Source of the DNA: Streptomyces sp. rh34
GTDB taxonomy: Bacteria; Actinomycetota; Actinomycetes; Streptomycetales; Streptomycetaceae
Length of the DNA stretch: 64,000 bases
Reading direction: 5' to 3'
Assembly: GCF_002551245.1 (NCBI RefSeq)
Contig: NZ_NTGZ01000003.1
Coordinates: forward strand, 1 to 64,000
Shown: positions 1 to 8,748 of the stretch, piece after piece
Numbering within the stretch: position 1 is the first letter of the stretch
How the letters are laid out: each line of letters starts with the position of its first letter
Notes under the pieces: model-generated
What the model was told of the DNA's origin: nothing
Seen by the model: the letters and a program-made list of their open reading frames with translations, nothing else
Databases searched by the model: none
Program-made: the position numbers and the translations under genes

Positions 1-989
1 TACTCGGTGCCTCCCGTTCTCGTGAACACCGACTTCGCCTCATGACGGGCGCCTCCCAAAGACGTGAACAACCGCTGTCGTAACTCGTGAACAAAGCCAA
101 TGCCGACCTGGTCGAGGCGCTCTTCGGCCTCGCGGAGCTGGTCGATGAGGTCGGACCCGGTCTCGGCGAGGGGCTCCTCGGTGAGGTGCGCGAGGTTCGT
201 GGCGTGCCGGGCGATCAGCTCAGCGATCGAAGTGGGCGGCGTGGTCGCCATCCGGGCGAGGTGGTCGAGAGCGCGTTGCAGGAGAGGCCGGTGGGCGGCG
301 TACAGGGTGCGCCCGGCGGCGGTGATCGTCGCGTCGAGCTGCTCGATGCTGACAAAGGGCCACCACGTGGCGTCCAGCGCGTCGCTGGCACCGATGGCGG
401 TCACCGTAGTGGGGAGCTGGTAGAGCGCGGAGGTCGAGGACACCCAGGCGCAATCCGTGTTGCGCCAGTCGTCCACGACCTGTCGACCGAGGATCACCGG
501 CACGTGGTCGGAGAGGTCGACGCCGGTTTCCTCACGCAGCTCGCGAACGAGGGCGGCCGGGGCGGTCTCGCCCGGATCGACCATGCCCCCGGGGATGGCC
601 TCCACGTGGATGTCGTCGCGGGTGATCAGCAGCAGTCGGCGCTTCTGGCCGGTGCCCGCGACCACGATCGGGTCGGCGGCCGCGTTTTCGCCCCACTTGC
701 CAAGGTTTCGGCCGGTGTGGCCGGTGCGCCCGTGCGGGTTCAGCGGCCGGCCCTGCCCGTCGAGCTGGTAGGGGACGAGCGCGTCGGCCTGGCGGCGCTC
801 CCAGTCGCGTACGTCGGTCGGGCTGGGGGCGGCTTCGGCCCAGTCGGGCACGTGGCGGGCCAGAGCCGCGGGGAGCAGTGCGGGGGGTGTGACGTCGGTG
901 GGCGTGTACTGCGGCCAGCTCACCGACCAGTCGCGCAGTGCAGCGGGGACGGCCCCGACGGTCTCGGTGGTCGCGGTGGTGTTGCTCAT
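1..989 (-). CDS. NUDT9-like NUDIX hydrolase (C-terminus cut by window edge)
   Basis: The reading frame begins at the ATG at 989 and stays open to the left edge. Residues 135-157 form a perfect NUDIX box (G-x5-E-x7-REUxEExGU), which coordinates the metal for pyrophosphate hydrolysis. Upstream, NPHGRTG at about 84-90 and KWGENAAADPIV at about 98-109 match the motif preceding the NUDIX box in NUDT9/TRPM2-type ADP-ribose pyrophosphatases, so ADP-ribose is the likely substrate (inference from family resemblance). After about residue 270 there is a helical tail and then a short basic stretch. It is encoded by near-repeats (CCTCCC...CGTGAACA at 11-32 and 52-74), so the true C-terminus may lie outside the window or be altered. 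It is the last gene of the minus-strand module, 23 nt after the preceding stop. Confidence 0.85.
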   Translation of the reverse strand, partial: MSNTTATTETVGAVPAALRDWSVSWPQYTPTDVTPPALLPAALARHVPDWAEAAPSPTDVRDWERRQADALVPYQLDGQGRPLNPHGRTGHTGRNLGKWGENAAADPIVVAGTGQKRRLLLITRDDIHVEAIPGGMVDPGETAPAALVRELREETGVDLSDHVPVILGRQVVDDWRNTDCAWVSSTSALYQLPTTVTAIGASDALDATWWPFVSIEQLDATITAAGRTLYAAHRPLLQRALDHLARMATTPPTSIAELIARHATNLAHLTEEPLAETGSDLIDQLREAEERLDQVGIGFVHELRQRLFTSLGGARHEAKSVFTRTGGTE

Positions 990-1012
990 ATGGGGTTTCT
1001 CCGTCAGTTGGG

Positions 1013-1789
1013 TCAGGCGGTGACGGCCGACGCGGCGTCGAGGCGGACACCGCGCAGCGCGTCGAGGACGTACGGGCTGAGCCGGGTCTGGTGCTGGGCG
1101 GCGACGGTGAGCTCGGCGGCGCGGGAGCGGGCGTAGTCGACCGCGTCCTGACTGAAGTCGGTGGCGGCGAGAATCCGTTCGACGGTGTCGGTGGCCAGCT
1201 GCTCGGCCCAGCGCTGGGCGGCGGACTCGCGGCGGGCGTAGGAGGTCATGTCGGCCACCGCCTGCGCCCACTCCCCGCGGCCGATGTCCCGGGTCCCGCA
1301 CAGGCGCCAGTTCCAGCGCCGCTCCTCCATGCCCTCGGGGTCGGCGTCCCAGTCGGCGGCCCACCGGACGGCCCGCTCGGGGATCTGCTCGTGGATGACG
1401 TCCAGGACCTCCCGGCCGCCGGCACCGAGCGCGGGCCAGGGGTCGGTCTCCTCCAGCACGCGGATCTGGTGGGCGACCAGCCGGTAGGAGAAGTGCTGGT
1501 GGCTCCAGTTCCCGGCGTCGCCGACCGGCTCTGCGATCCAGAGCCGGACCGGCCAGATGGCGGGCCAGATGCCGGTGTCCTCCAGGACCTCGCCCACCCG
1601 CTTGACCATGCGGAAGTACGAGAAGCGGCTCTCGTCGAACCACTTGGTGCGGCAGGGGTTGGGGTGGTCGACGACCTGGCCGACGGCGTCGGCGACGCTG
1701 ACCGGCGTTCCGGCCTGGCGGGACAGTTCGATGATCCCGTCGGCGGGGGTGGCCATGTACCAGGTGACGGGCTTGGGCGTGCGTGCCAT
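1013..1789 (-). CDS. hypothetical protein, 258 aa
   Basis: I do not recognise a named family. The start at 1789 (MARTPKP...) was chosen because GGAGG lies at good spacing upstream; the frame is open further but without a better ribosome site. The protein is Trp- and Arg-rich, apparently soluble, with no signal peptide or membrane segment. It includes a central WNWRLCGTRD stretch and a helical C-terminus. It lies between the membrane protein at 1852 and the NUDIX gene and is probably co-transcribed with the latter. Confidence 0.75.
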   Translation of the reverse strand: MARTPKPVTWYMATPADGIIELSRQAGTPVSVADAVGQVVDHPNPCRTKWFDESRFSYFRMVKRVGEVLEDTGIWPAIWPVRLWIAEPVGDAGNWSHQHFSYRLVAHQIRVLEETDPWPALGAGGREVLDVIHEQIPERAVRWAADWDADPEGMEERRWNWRLCGTRDIGRGEWAQAVADMTSYARRESAAQRWAEQLATDTVERILAATDFSQDAVDYARSRAAELTVAAQHQTRLSPYVLDALRGVRLDAASAVTA

Positions 1790-1851
1790 GCGGTCCTCCA
1801 GGGACAGGTGTCGGCTGCTGAGTGCTCGTCGGTGCTTCGGGCGGGTGCGGG

Positions 1852-2433
1852 TCACCGGCGGGCGCCGGGGCGAGTGGTGAGCCAGGTGGTGACGGCGGCC
1901 GCGCCGATCCCGATAACTCGGTGGAGCGCTGCGTCCAGCTCCATCCATGCGCTGCCCGGCCCGTTCACCTCGCGGGTGAGCGTGCCCTTGTCGTCCATGC
2001 GGACGGCCTGGCAGTGCTCGATGTAGCCGGTCTTCTTGGTCCTCTTCGCCAGCCACAGCAGTAAGGCGCCACGGTCGATCGCGGCGTGCGTTCCGGCGTT
2101 GATGGCCGCCCCGGCGAGGAGGGCGGCCGGGGTGATCCGGTAGCCGAAGGCGCGGGTGATCGCGATGGTCGCCCCGAGCTGTACGGCGGTATAGGACGCG
2201 ACGTGGCAGGCGACCGCACGCCTGCCGAGGGTGCTGGTGGTCATGGTCGGCCGGGTGGAGTTCGAGGTGGCGGGGGTGCCGTCGGCGTGGACCAGGGCGG
2301 TGCCGTACTTCCGCTTCCGCGACGCGGTCTTCGATCCCTGGGCCCAGTGGTCACAGGCGGGATGCAGCTCGCCGAAGGTCGCCAGGAGGGTTCCGAAGAG
2401 GGCCAGGCGCTCGATGGTGGGGCGGTTGGGCAT
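1852..2433 (-). CDS. small integral membrane protein (DUF3307-like)
   Basis: 193 aa, start at 2433 supported by AGGAG eight bases upstream. Hydrophobic segments near residues 5-20, 75-110 and at the C-terminus, together with histidines in polar positions (ELHPACDHWAQG, NAGTHAAIDRG), resemble the DUF3307 group of phage and plasmid membrane proteins. That assignment is tentative. The very C-terminus is basic. It sits downstream of a 157-aa unknown gene, with a hairpin at 2511-2549 between them. Confidence 0.7.
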   Translation of the reverse strand: MPNRPTIERLALFGTLLATFGELHPACDHWAQGSKTASRKRKYGTALVHADGTPATSNSTRPTMTTSTLGRRAVACHVASYTAVQLGATIAITRAFGYRITPAALLAGAAINAGTHAAIDRGALLLWLAKRTKKTGYIEHCQAVRMDDKGTLTREVNGPGSAWMELDAALHRVIGIGAAAVTTWLTTRPGARR

Positions 2434-2510
2434 GCTGGTGGTTCTCCTGATCTCGAATTGCGGGTGAAGTGAGTGGGTGGCCGGCCCTTTGCCGATGCGC
2501 GGCCACCCGG

Positions 2511-2549
2511 CAGCCCTCGCTCTGGCCTGCGCGGCCGGGGCGAGGGCTG
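2511..2549 (-). terminator. intergenic hairpin
   Basis: A perfect 10-bp inverted repeat (CAGCCCTCGC / GCGAGGGCTG) with a 19-nt loop lies just after the stop of the gene ending at 2576. There is no T tract, as is usual in this GC range; a terminator is the simplest reading. Confidence 0.5.
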
Positions 2550-2575
2550 TGTCACGTTCGTCGGGTACCGGCGGC

Positions 2576-3049
2576 TCAGGCCGTCGGGGCGCTCGCGCAG
2601 TACGGGCCGCCGGTGTCGCCACGGTGTACCGCGCGCCCGCCGGTGGGGCGTAGTTCCTGGAGGAGCTCCAGGAGGTCGTTCTCGTCCTCGAGGAGCGAGG
2701 GGACGTAGCCGTGCCCGCAGTCGCACGGCACGAGCAGGGTGAGGACGTCGCGGAAGTCACCGAGGGCGGGGATGGTGTGGTGGAGCCACAGCCCGCCGTC
2801 GAGGTAGGCCACCGCGCTGAGCTGCAGGCCGTGGTCCCGCAGGGCCGGGAAGCCGGTCCACGCGTCGTGGTCGACCGCCCGGCCCAGAGTGTTCGGGTAG
2901 GCGGAGTAGACGTGGTCGGCGGCCGCGGTCGCCGCCATGTCGCGCTCCTCGTCCTGGACGATGCGGGCGGTCTGCTGCGCGGCGGTGGTGATGTCGAACA
3001 GCAGCGCCAGCGGGGAGCCGGCGGCGGGCGGGGTGAGGGTCTCGGTCAT
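2576..3049 (-). CDS. hypothetical protein, 157 aa
   Basis: Start at 3049 (MTETLTPP) with AGGAG upstream. Not recognised. A soluble protein with a CDCGHGY cysteine/histidine cluster near residue 112, which could bind a metal. It follows the RRQRL-type gene by 26 nt, suggesting co-transcription. Confidence 0.75.
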   Translation of the reverse strand: MTETLTPPAAGSPLALLFDITTAAQQTARIVQDEERDMAATAAADHVYSAYPNTLGRAVDHDAWTGFPALRDHGLQLSAVAYLDGGLWLHHTIPALGDFRDVLTLLVPCDCGHGYVPSLLEDENDLLELLQELRPTGGRAVHRGDTGGPYCASAPTA

Positions 3050-3075
3050 CGTGTGCTCCTTCGAGAAGTGGTTGC

Positions 3076-3543
3076 TCAGGCGGCGAGCCGGTGCGTGACC
3101 GGCGTGGTGGTGGTGTGGACGTAGGTGCCGGGGGTGGGTTCGTATCCCTGGGCGCAGGGGTCGCAGGAGCCCACGGTGTGTAGGGGGAGGCAGTAGTAGT
3201 ACCGGCGCGAGCACTTCGAGCAGGTGCTTCGGGCGGCCATCGCGCGGTCCAGCGCCAGTTCCTGAGCGAGCGTCGGGATCCGCTTGGGGCGGGCCAGGTC
3301 GACCCGGAGCAGGAAGCCGCGGGTGGGGTGGCGGCAGGACCAGTTCGGGCGGGTGGCGCACAGGCGGCACCGCAGGATCGCGACCGGGCCCTTGTTGTCG
3401 CCGGGGCTCAGCCCCATCTCCCGCAGAGCACGCCGTGTCACGAGGCCCTCGGGCACGGTGCCGCGGTCGTACTCGGGCAGCATCGCGTCGCTGCGGGGCA
3501 CCCGCGTCACCTCGCGGCGGCGCTTGCGGCGGGTGCGCGGCAT
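3076..3543 (-). CDS. RRQRL-motif-type zinc-binding protein
   Basis: 155 aa from the ATG at 3543, chosen for the GGAG six bases upstream; longer in-frame starts exist. It carries the features of the actinomycete 'RRQRL motif-containing zinc-binding protein' family, which is common beside Tra and Spd genes: EGLVTRRALREMGL (the RRQL-like motif, here RRAL), a VDLARPKR segment, and cysteines in the pattern CRLC...C...CSKC...CDPC. Its role in conjugation is not established; co-location with the translocase gene is the main clue. A strong hairpin at 3741-3775 separates it from that gene. Confidence 0.8.
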   Translation of the reverse strand: MPRTRRKRRREVTRVPRSDAMLPEYDRGTVPEGLVTRRALREMGLSPGDNKGPVAILRCRLCATRPNWSCRHPTRGFLLRVDLARPKRIPTLAQELALDRAMAARSTCSKCSRRYYYCLPLHTVGSCDPCAQGYEPTPGTYVHTTTTPVTHRLAA

Positions 3544-3740
3544 CACCGGCTCCAGATACCGGGAAGCCGGGCGGGGCGCTGCGGGCGGAGCCGGCCGATC
3601 CGGCGGCGCGGGCGGGGGATGAGCACGAGTGATCTCCTCCAGCAGGTGGGTGGACAGCACCGCGCCCCGCTGACGTCGATGCGTCGGCAGGGCGCGGGAG
3701 TGGCGGCCAGGCGGGCCGGGTGGTCTGCCCGGTACGGCGA

Positions 3741-3775
3741 GCACCCCGCCGGCGATGGGCTGTCCGGCGGGGTGC
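3741..3775 (-). terminator. terminator-like hairpin after the translocase gene
   Basis: Perfect 12-bp stem (GCACCCCGCCGG / CCGGCGGGGTGC) with an 11-nt loop, 86 nt past the stop of the FtsK-type gene on the minus strand. Confidence 0.6.
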
Positions 3776-3860
3776 GGGTGCGTGGTGCGGGTGCGGTACG
3801 ACTTGGAGCGGGGCGCCCGTGGGAGTGCGCGGTGATGTGACCTGTGGTCAGGGCGGCCCG

Positions 3861-6188
3861 TCAGTCGGTCTCGTCCGGTCGGCTGCCCAGGGCGACCTTC
3901 GAGGTCTTACCGTCCTTGATCCGGTGGATCTGTCCCTTCTTCTCCAGTTTGTTCAGCACGTTGGCGAAGGTCGACTCCGGTACCCCGCTGGCGGCGAGCA
4001 GGTGGCCGCGTTCGACGTAGTCGATGTCGTCGGGGGTGATGTCGTCGTCCTCGTCGAGCATGCTGACGTACAAGGGGTCGGACTCGTCGCGCAGCGCGGC
4101 CAGGACCTTCTCCTCCGACGTCCGCTCCCTGGGCTTCGGGAGGTCGACGCCTGGGAACGAGGTCCCCGCCTCACGTGTCCCGCCTTCGCCGTCCTTCTCC
4201 TCAAAGCCGGGGATAGGGGTCTGGGCCAGTTCCTCCATGTACGCCTCGTCGCCCCACCACGGCACGTCGACCGGGGCCATGACGTTCTCCGGGCGGATGT
4301 GCTCGGTGGCGTCCTCCAGGTTGTCGATCCGCATCATGCCCGCGCGGCCGCCCGGTGCGGCGACGTAGCCGAGGCCGAAGGTGCGGCGCGGGTCGGACTC
4401 CTCGACGGTCGGGTCGTAGACCAGTGAGTCGTCCTCCTCCGCCCACACCGCCGGGATGAGGGAGGGGTTCAGGCCTTCGAAGCCCGGGGGGAGGTCGCCG
4501 AGGTTCACCTGGTCGCTGTCGGTGCGCAGGATGATCCAGGTCCCTCCGGCCAGGAGGTTCGCGCGGATCGCCTGCTCGCTGCCGAGCTGGTCGAGGTTGA
4601 CGGTCTGGTTGATCAGGACCCAGGGCATGCCCAGGGAACGGGTCAGGGAGGCGCCGTCCTTGACGATCTTCACGGCCTCCTTGCGGTTCGGTGCTCCCGG
4701 GGCCAGCATCTGAGCGGCTTCGTCCAGGATGGTGGCGCAGTACGGCCGCGTCGCGGTGGGGGCGAAGTTCTTCAGCTCCAGGCGGGCGGCCTCCTCGATC
4801 CGGTGCTGGAGAACCCACCAGGACAGCCGCATGGCCCCGAGGGCGCCGAGGTTCGTCAGGCCGCTGTAGGCGGCCATCTTCGGGATCGCGGGGTTGCTGG
4901 CGCCCTTCGGGTCGCCGTAGATCTGGGCCATCATGTTCGCGTGGTACGCGAGGCTGATCATCTGGGCGGTGCCGCCCTTGCCGGAGCCGGTCGTACCGGC
5001 GATCACGACGTGGAGGGCGCCGAGCTTCGGATCGAACAGCTGGATCCGTGCGGGGAAGCCGGAGGCGATCTTCCCGATACTGACCCAGCCGCCCGGGGTC
5101 GCGACCAGGGATTCCAGGCCGGGGAAGTCGTGACCGTTCTCCAGCGGGTTGTGGTCCATGACGCGGATGATCGCGCGCCGCGGGTCGCGCCGTCCCGGCT
5201 CGTAGGAGACGAGGTCGATGGAACGGCGCAGCGCACCGGCCAGCTCCCCGAGGTTGACGACGCGGGGGAGTGCGTCGAGGTCGTCGTCGGCGATGACGCG
5301 GGCGACCTGGCCGCCGGTGTGCTCGTCCGGGCGGACCTCTTCCAGGTGGGTCTTCGGGAGGATCCGCGCCCTCACCCGCTTCCAGGCTCCTTCGAGGGTG
5401 GAGGGGTCCAGTTCGGCGCGCTGGGTGTACCAGACGGTGATGAGGGCCTCGCCGGAGTGCGTGCCGAACTTCAGGTCGATGTGATCGACGGAGCGGCCGA
5501 AGAGGCTGGAGACGGACTCCTTCGACACGTTCACGGAGTCGCCCAGGGCCGCGGTGATCCGCCCCTCCCAGCGGTCCGGGTAGATCACGACGTCGGAGAG
5601 GACCTGGTTGCGGTGGCGTCCCGTCTTCGGGTCGCTGATGACTCGGCCCCAGGCCGCGATCATCTTGTCGGCGAGCGACACCGGGGCGGGGTCACCGGTG
5701 TTCGCCGGCCCCGGTGCGGCCGGTGCCGACTGCCCCTGGACCGTGACCGTGCGGTGGCCGAAGACGCGGCGCAGGCGCCAGCCGGTGAAGCCGACCGCGG
5801 CCCACCACCCCAGCGACAGGATCCCGGGAACGGTGACCGGCTCCAGGAACCCGGCCATCAGCGCTTCGGACGCGTCGGCGCCGCCCAGCTGCCCCAGGGC
5901 CAGGCTCATCCCGGTGGTGATCGTGGAGATCCCCAGGGTGTCGCGGTGCGCCCGCGCGATGTCGATCCCGGGGAGCTGGGAGGCCCAGCGGCCCAGACGG
6001 TTCATGTAGTTAGCGCCGGTGAACGTGGCACCGGCCAGGAACCCGGCTCCGGCGTAGACCGCCGCGCTCGGGTCGAGGAGGGGGGCGAGGAGGCCCACCC
6101 CGACGGGGAGAGCGATCTGGAGTGCCGCGGCGGCCCGCTCCGCCGGCTCCGCGTTCGGCACCGTCCTGGTGAGGGTGGGCGTGGACAT
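3861..6188 (-). CDS. FtsK/SpoIIIE-type DNA translocase (conjugal transfer)
   Basis: 775 aa. Hydrophobic segments at about 22-55 and 120-137 should anchor it in the membrane. The P-loop GTTGSGKG is at 398-405 and the Walker B ATILDEA at 485-491. The C-terminal 60 residues form a winged-helix-like domain (ERGHLLAASGVPESTF...), in the position where FtsK and TraB place their DNA-reading domain. In actinomycetes one such hexameric ATPase can move double-stranded DNA between mycelial cells, so this is the probable transfer motor of the element. It follows the coiled-coil gene at 6289, separated by an 18-bp perfect hairpin. Confidence 0.9.
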   Translation of the reverse strand: MSTPTLTRTVPNAEPAERAAAALQIALPVGVGLLAPLLDPSAAVYAGAGFLAGATFTGANYMNRLGRWASQLPGIDIARAHRDTLGISTITTGMSLALGQLGGADASEALMAGFLEPVTVPGILSLGWWAAVGFTGWRLRRVFGHRTVTVQGQSAPAAPGPANTGDPAPVSLADKMIAAWGRVISDPKTGRHRNQVLSDVVIYPDRWEGRITAALGDSVNVSKESVSSLFGRSVDHIDLKFGTHSGEALITVWYTQRAELDPSTLEGAWKRVRARILPKTHLEEVRPDEHTGGQVARVIADDDLDALPRVVNLGELAGALRRSIDLVSYEPGRRDPRRAIIRVMDHNPLENGHDFPGLESLVATPGGWVSIGKIASGFPARIQLFDPKLGALHVVIAGTTGSGKGGTAQMISLAYHANMMAQIYGDPKGASNPAIPKMAAYSGLTNLGALGAMRLSWWVLQHRIEEAARLELKNFAPTATRPYCATILDEAAQMLAPGAPNRKEAVKIVKDGASLTRSLGMPWVLINQTVNLDQLGSEQAIRANLLAGGTWIILRTDSDQVNLGDLPPGFEGLNPSLIPAVWAEEDDSLVYDPTVEESDPRRTFGLGYVAAPGGRAGMMRIDNLEDATEHIRPENVMAPVDVPWWGDEAYMEELAQTPIPGFEEKDGEGGTREAGTSFPGVDLPKPRERTSEEKVLAALRDESDPLYVSMLDEDDDITPDDIDYVERGHLLAASGVPESTFANVLNKLEKKGQIHRIKDGKTSKVALGSRPDETD

Positions 6189-6225
6189 GGGGGGTCTCCT
6201 GTCTGAGTTCTGGGTGGTGCACAGG

Positions 6226-6274
6226 GGCGCGGCCGGCCCCCGGGGGTGTGATCCCTCCGGGGGCCGGCCGCGCC
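6226..6274 (-). terminator. 18-bp perfect hairpin
   Basis: Arms 6226-6243 and 6257-6274 are perfectly complementary with a 13-nt loop. It lies between the coiled-coil gene (ends 6289) and the translocase start (6188), so it would limit read-through or act as an attenuator. Confidence 0.65.
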
Positions 6275-6288
6275 GGTGATGGGTGGTG

Positions 6289-6669
6289 CTACTCCTGCTC
6301 GAACCAGTCGCGGCTGACCTGCTCCAGGTCTGTCACGTTGGAGCGGTCGAACGCCTCCTGGAAACCGGCGTGGGTGGTGCGGGCCTGATCACCGGCCGCT
6401 TTAGCGGCCTTCGCGGTGTCGGCCGTCCTCGACGCGTAGGTGATCGCGCCCTCCGACACGCCGCGGATGATCTTCGCGAGTTCCTGGCACTCGGCCAGGG
6501 AGTCGCGGTCGACGCTCTTGGCTCCGAGCGCGTCCGCGTCGGAGGCGGTGTCGTCGGCGAGCTCCTTGATGTTCTCCGCGGCCTTCTTGACGCCCTCGGC
6601 GTTGCGGGCCAGGGCCTTCTCCTTGGCCTCGGTCTTCCGGACGAGGGCCTTGTACGTCAGCTCCGCCAT
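6289..6669 (-). CDS. coiled-coil protein, 126 aa
   Basis: Start at 6669 (MAELTYK) with AGGAGA upstream. Almost entirely helical, rich in Ala, Lys and Glu, with heptad-like spacing. Its first half (TEAKEKALARNAEGVKKAAE ... ECQELAKIIRG) resembles the C-terminal region of the larger protein encoded immediately upstream (LEAKENHLVKVADACKSLEA ... DCQQLAEQAKAV), which suggests a duplicated domain. Function unknown; a structural or assembly role beside the translocase is a guess from context. Confidence 0.75.
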   Translation of the reverse strand: MAELTYKALVRKTEAKEKALARNAEGVKKAAENIKELADDTASDADALGAKSVDRDSLAECQELAKIIRGVSEGAITYASRTADTAKAAKAAGDQARTTHAGFQEAFDRSNVTDLEQVSRDWFEQE

Positions 6670-6689
6670 GATCGGCTCTCCTTCTGGTC

Positions 6690-8609
6690 CTACGCGGCGG
6701 TCGCGTAGGAGCCCTTGTCGTTGTAGAACCGGAGCTCGGCGGGCTTCGTCTCGTCGCTGTCCACCACCGCCTTGTACAGCGGCGCGTACCGGGTCCCGAT
6801 GTTCGTCAGGACGACCCTGCACATCTCCGCCGCCCGCTGCGCGCGCTTGCGGAGTTCGGCGGCCTCCGTCGCCTGGGCCTTCGCGCTGTCGGCGAGCCGC
6901 GACAGCTTCGCGGCGAGCTTCTCCCCGCCCTTGACGGCCTTCGCCTGCTCGGCGAGCTGCTGGCAGTCCCTCGACTCGTCCTCCGCGGCGGCCTCCAACG
7001 ACTTGCACGCGTCGGCCACCTTTACGAGGTGGTTCTCCTTGGCCTCCAGCTTCCGTTCGTACTGCTTGAAGTTCCGCAGCTCCTTCCGGCTGACCGACCC
7101 GGCTGCGCCCTCGGTGCCCAGGGTCAGCGTGTTCGGGTCGATCTCCTTGACCAGGAGGGGCTTCACGTCGGTGCTCATGCCGTCGTCCTTCTCATCCGGC
7201 GGGGCGATGACGAGCGTCTGACCATCGGGTCCGGCGACCTTCGTCCCCTGCTGCTGCGGGTCGTCCTTCTTCGGGTCCTGCTGCTTCGCCTTGTGCTGGT
7301 CGTGGGCCTTGTCGAGGCGGGCGTGCTCCTTGCCGTTCTCCTCGCGCTTGTCCTGGTAGCCGTCCTTCGCGCCCTTCGCGTACGCCTGCACGTGGTCGAC
7401 CACGTTCCGGACAGCGGAACCGTCGCCGTGCCCCGTCTCCCGCGACCGCTGGAGCGGAGTCCGGCTCTCCGTACCGGTCGAGCCGCCGCCGGCGGAGCCG
7501 CTCTTGCCGTCCTTGCCGCTCGTGCCGAACTTGCCGGTGCCGCCGCTGGAGCCGGACTTGCCGCCGCTTCCCGCGGAGCCCGACCCCGGGCTGCCGCCGC
7601 GCTTCTCCATGTCGGCCTTCGGGCCGCCCTTCGGACCCTTGCCCGTGCCGTCCTTCGGGCTCTGGTCCTTGCCGTCCTTGGTCTTCGAGTCGGGGGAGCG
7701 ACCGCCGGACGAGCCGCCCGATCCCGATCCGCCGCCGGTTCCGGAAGCCCCGGTCTTTCCGTTTCCCCCGGGCTTTCCGTTTCCGCCATCCTTTCCACTG
7801 ACTCCGGAATTCCCTGCGAAACCGCCCCCCTTTCCCTTGCCCGCCGATTCGTCCGGCTTTTGAGCGCCGGAATTCTTGGGCGAAACACCGCCGGAATTGC
7901 CGCCGGAGCCGCGACTCTTTGCGGATTCGCCGCCATTATTCGAACCGGAAGATCCACGACCGCCGGAGCCGTTGCCGCCATTGGATCCGGAAGAACCCCG
8001 ACCTGCGCCTCCGGGCCCGGCACCGCTTCCGCCACGCCCGGTACCTACGGAGCCGTTTCCGCCGGAATTCCTACCCGAACCACCAGTATTTTTCCCGGTA
8101 GATCCCTGACCCCCGCCTCCGGTCCCTCCGGAACTGCTTCGGGTGGGGATTCCGGAAGACTTCATGACCGTGGTGGTCCTGGTTTCCTTCACCTGATGTG
8201 CGGCAGCCTGGGCCTTTGCCACGTCGAGCCGCTTGTTGGCCGCTCCGCCACCTTTCGCCCAGCGGGTCGCACCTGCACGGAGCAGCGTTTTGATCACGCC
8301 CTCCTTGTGCCGGGCACCGGCCGCGTCGGAGTCGGCGCCGACGAGGTCCTCCGGTGCTCTGACCGCGCTGGTGAAGCCGGGGGAGGAGCGGTCCACCGCG
8401 CCGTCGGGGTCCGCCTTCGCGGCCGGGGCGTCACCCTCCGGCCGGGCCCCGGCCCCGGGCGCGGTGACGGGCCGGGCCGGTTCTACCGCGGCCATCAGGG
8501 CGGCCATGATGCCGGTGTCTCCGGCTGGTGCCGGGACGCTGCCGGCGGCGGCCGGGGCGGGCGGATCAGGGGGTCCTGCGGGTACCGGGGGCACCGTATC
8601 GGTCGCCAT
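6690..8609 (-). CDS. Gly/Ser-rich protein with C-terminal coiled coil, 639 aa
   Basis: The MATDTV start at 8609 has GAGGA just upstream; an in-frame extension to 8654 is possible. Residues about 1-120 are Pro/Ala-rich and contain a short amphipathic helix. Residues about 140-390 are a low-complexity Gly/Ser/Asn/Lys tract of GGxGxxG-type repeats. The last 170 residues are a helical Cys-containing coiled coil. No signal peptide or membrane helix is evident. Not a recognised enzyme. Its place between a two-pass membrane protein and the translocase suggests a transfer accessory or scaffold. The low-complexity section uses A/T-richer third positions (GGA, TCC, AAT) than its neighbours. Confidence 0.75.
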   Translation of the reverse strand: MATDTVPPVPAGPPDPPAPAAAGSVPAPAGDTGIMAALMAAVEPARPVTAPGAGARPEGDAPAAKADPDGAVDRSSPGFTSAVRAPEDLVGADSDAAGARHKEGVIKTLLRAGATRWAKGGGAANKRLDVAKAQAAAHQVKETRTTTVMKSSGIPTRSSSGGTGGGGQGSTGKNTGGSGRNSGGNGSVGTGRGGSGAGPGGAGRGSSGSNGGNGSGGRGSSGSNNGGESAKSRGSGGNSGGVSPKNSGAQKPDESAGKGKGGGFAGNSGVSGKDGGNGKPGGNGKTGASGTGGGSGSGGSSGGRSPDSKTKDGKDQSPKDGTGKGPKGGPKADMEKRGGSPGSGSAGSGGKSGSSGGTGKFGTSGKDGKSGSAGGGSTGTESRTPLQRSRETGHGDGSAVRNVVDHVQAYAKGAKDGYQDKREENGKEHARLDKAHDQHKAKQQDPKKDDPQQQGTKVAGPDGQTLVIAPPDEKDDGMSTDVKPLLVKEIDPNTLTLGTEGAAGSVSRKELRNFKQYERKLEAKENHLVKVADACKSLEAAAEDESRDCQQLAEQAKAVKGGEKLAAKLSRLADSAKAQATEAAELRKRAQRAAEMCRVVLTNIGTRYAPLYKAVVDSDETKPAELRFYNDKGSYATAA

Positions 8610-8653
8610 CTCTTCCTCACTTTCCGTGATCGTCGATGGTTCCTCACTCCTCA

Positions 8654-8721
8654 CTCCCTGGCGGAGAACGCCATATCCAGACCCTCACGGGGCGTCTGAA
8701 CGGCTGTTCTCCGCCAGGGAG
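8654..8721 (-). promoter_or_regulatory. long nested inverted repeat between two module genes
   Basis: Perfect 16-bp arms CTCCCTGGCGGAGAAC (8654-8669) and its complement (8706-8721) enclose a 36-nt loop that itself contains CAGAC...GTCTG. It lies after the stop of the gene ending at 8749 and overlaps the 5' region of the next gene, so it may act as a terminator or attenuator. Confidence 0.55.
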
Positions 8722-8748
8722 GAATGAGTAATTAATCACCTTGAGTGA

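Noticed and set aside
87-1136. 349-codon plus-strand frame at the left end
   Set aside because: Antisense of the NUDIX gene, whose frame has a perfect NUDIX box.
4803-6206. 467-codon plus-strand frame opposite the translocase gene
   Set aside because: Shadow of a high-GC gene; no motif, and the translocase frame has Walker motifs.
7029-8699. 556-codon plus-strand frame opposite the Gly/Ser-rich gene
   Set aside because: Shadow frame; low-complexity coding strand keeps the opposite strand open.
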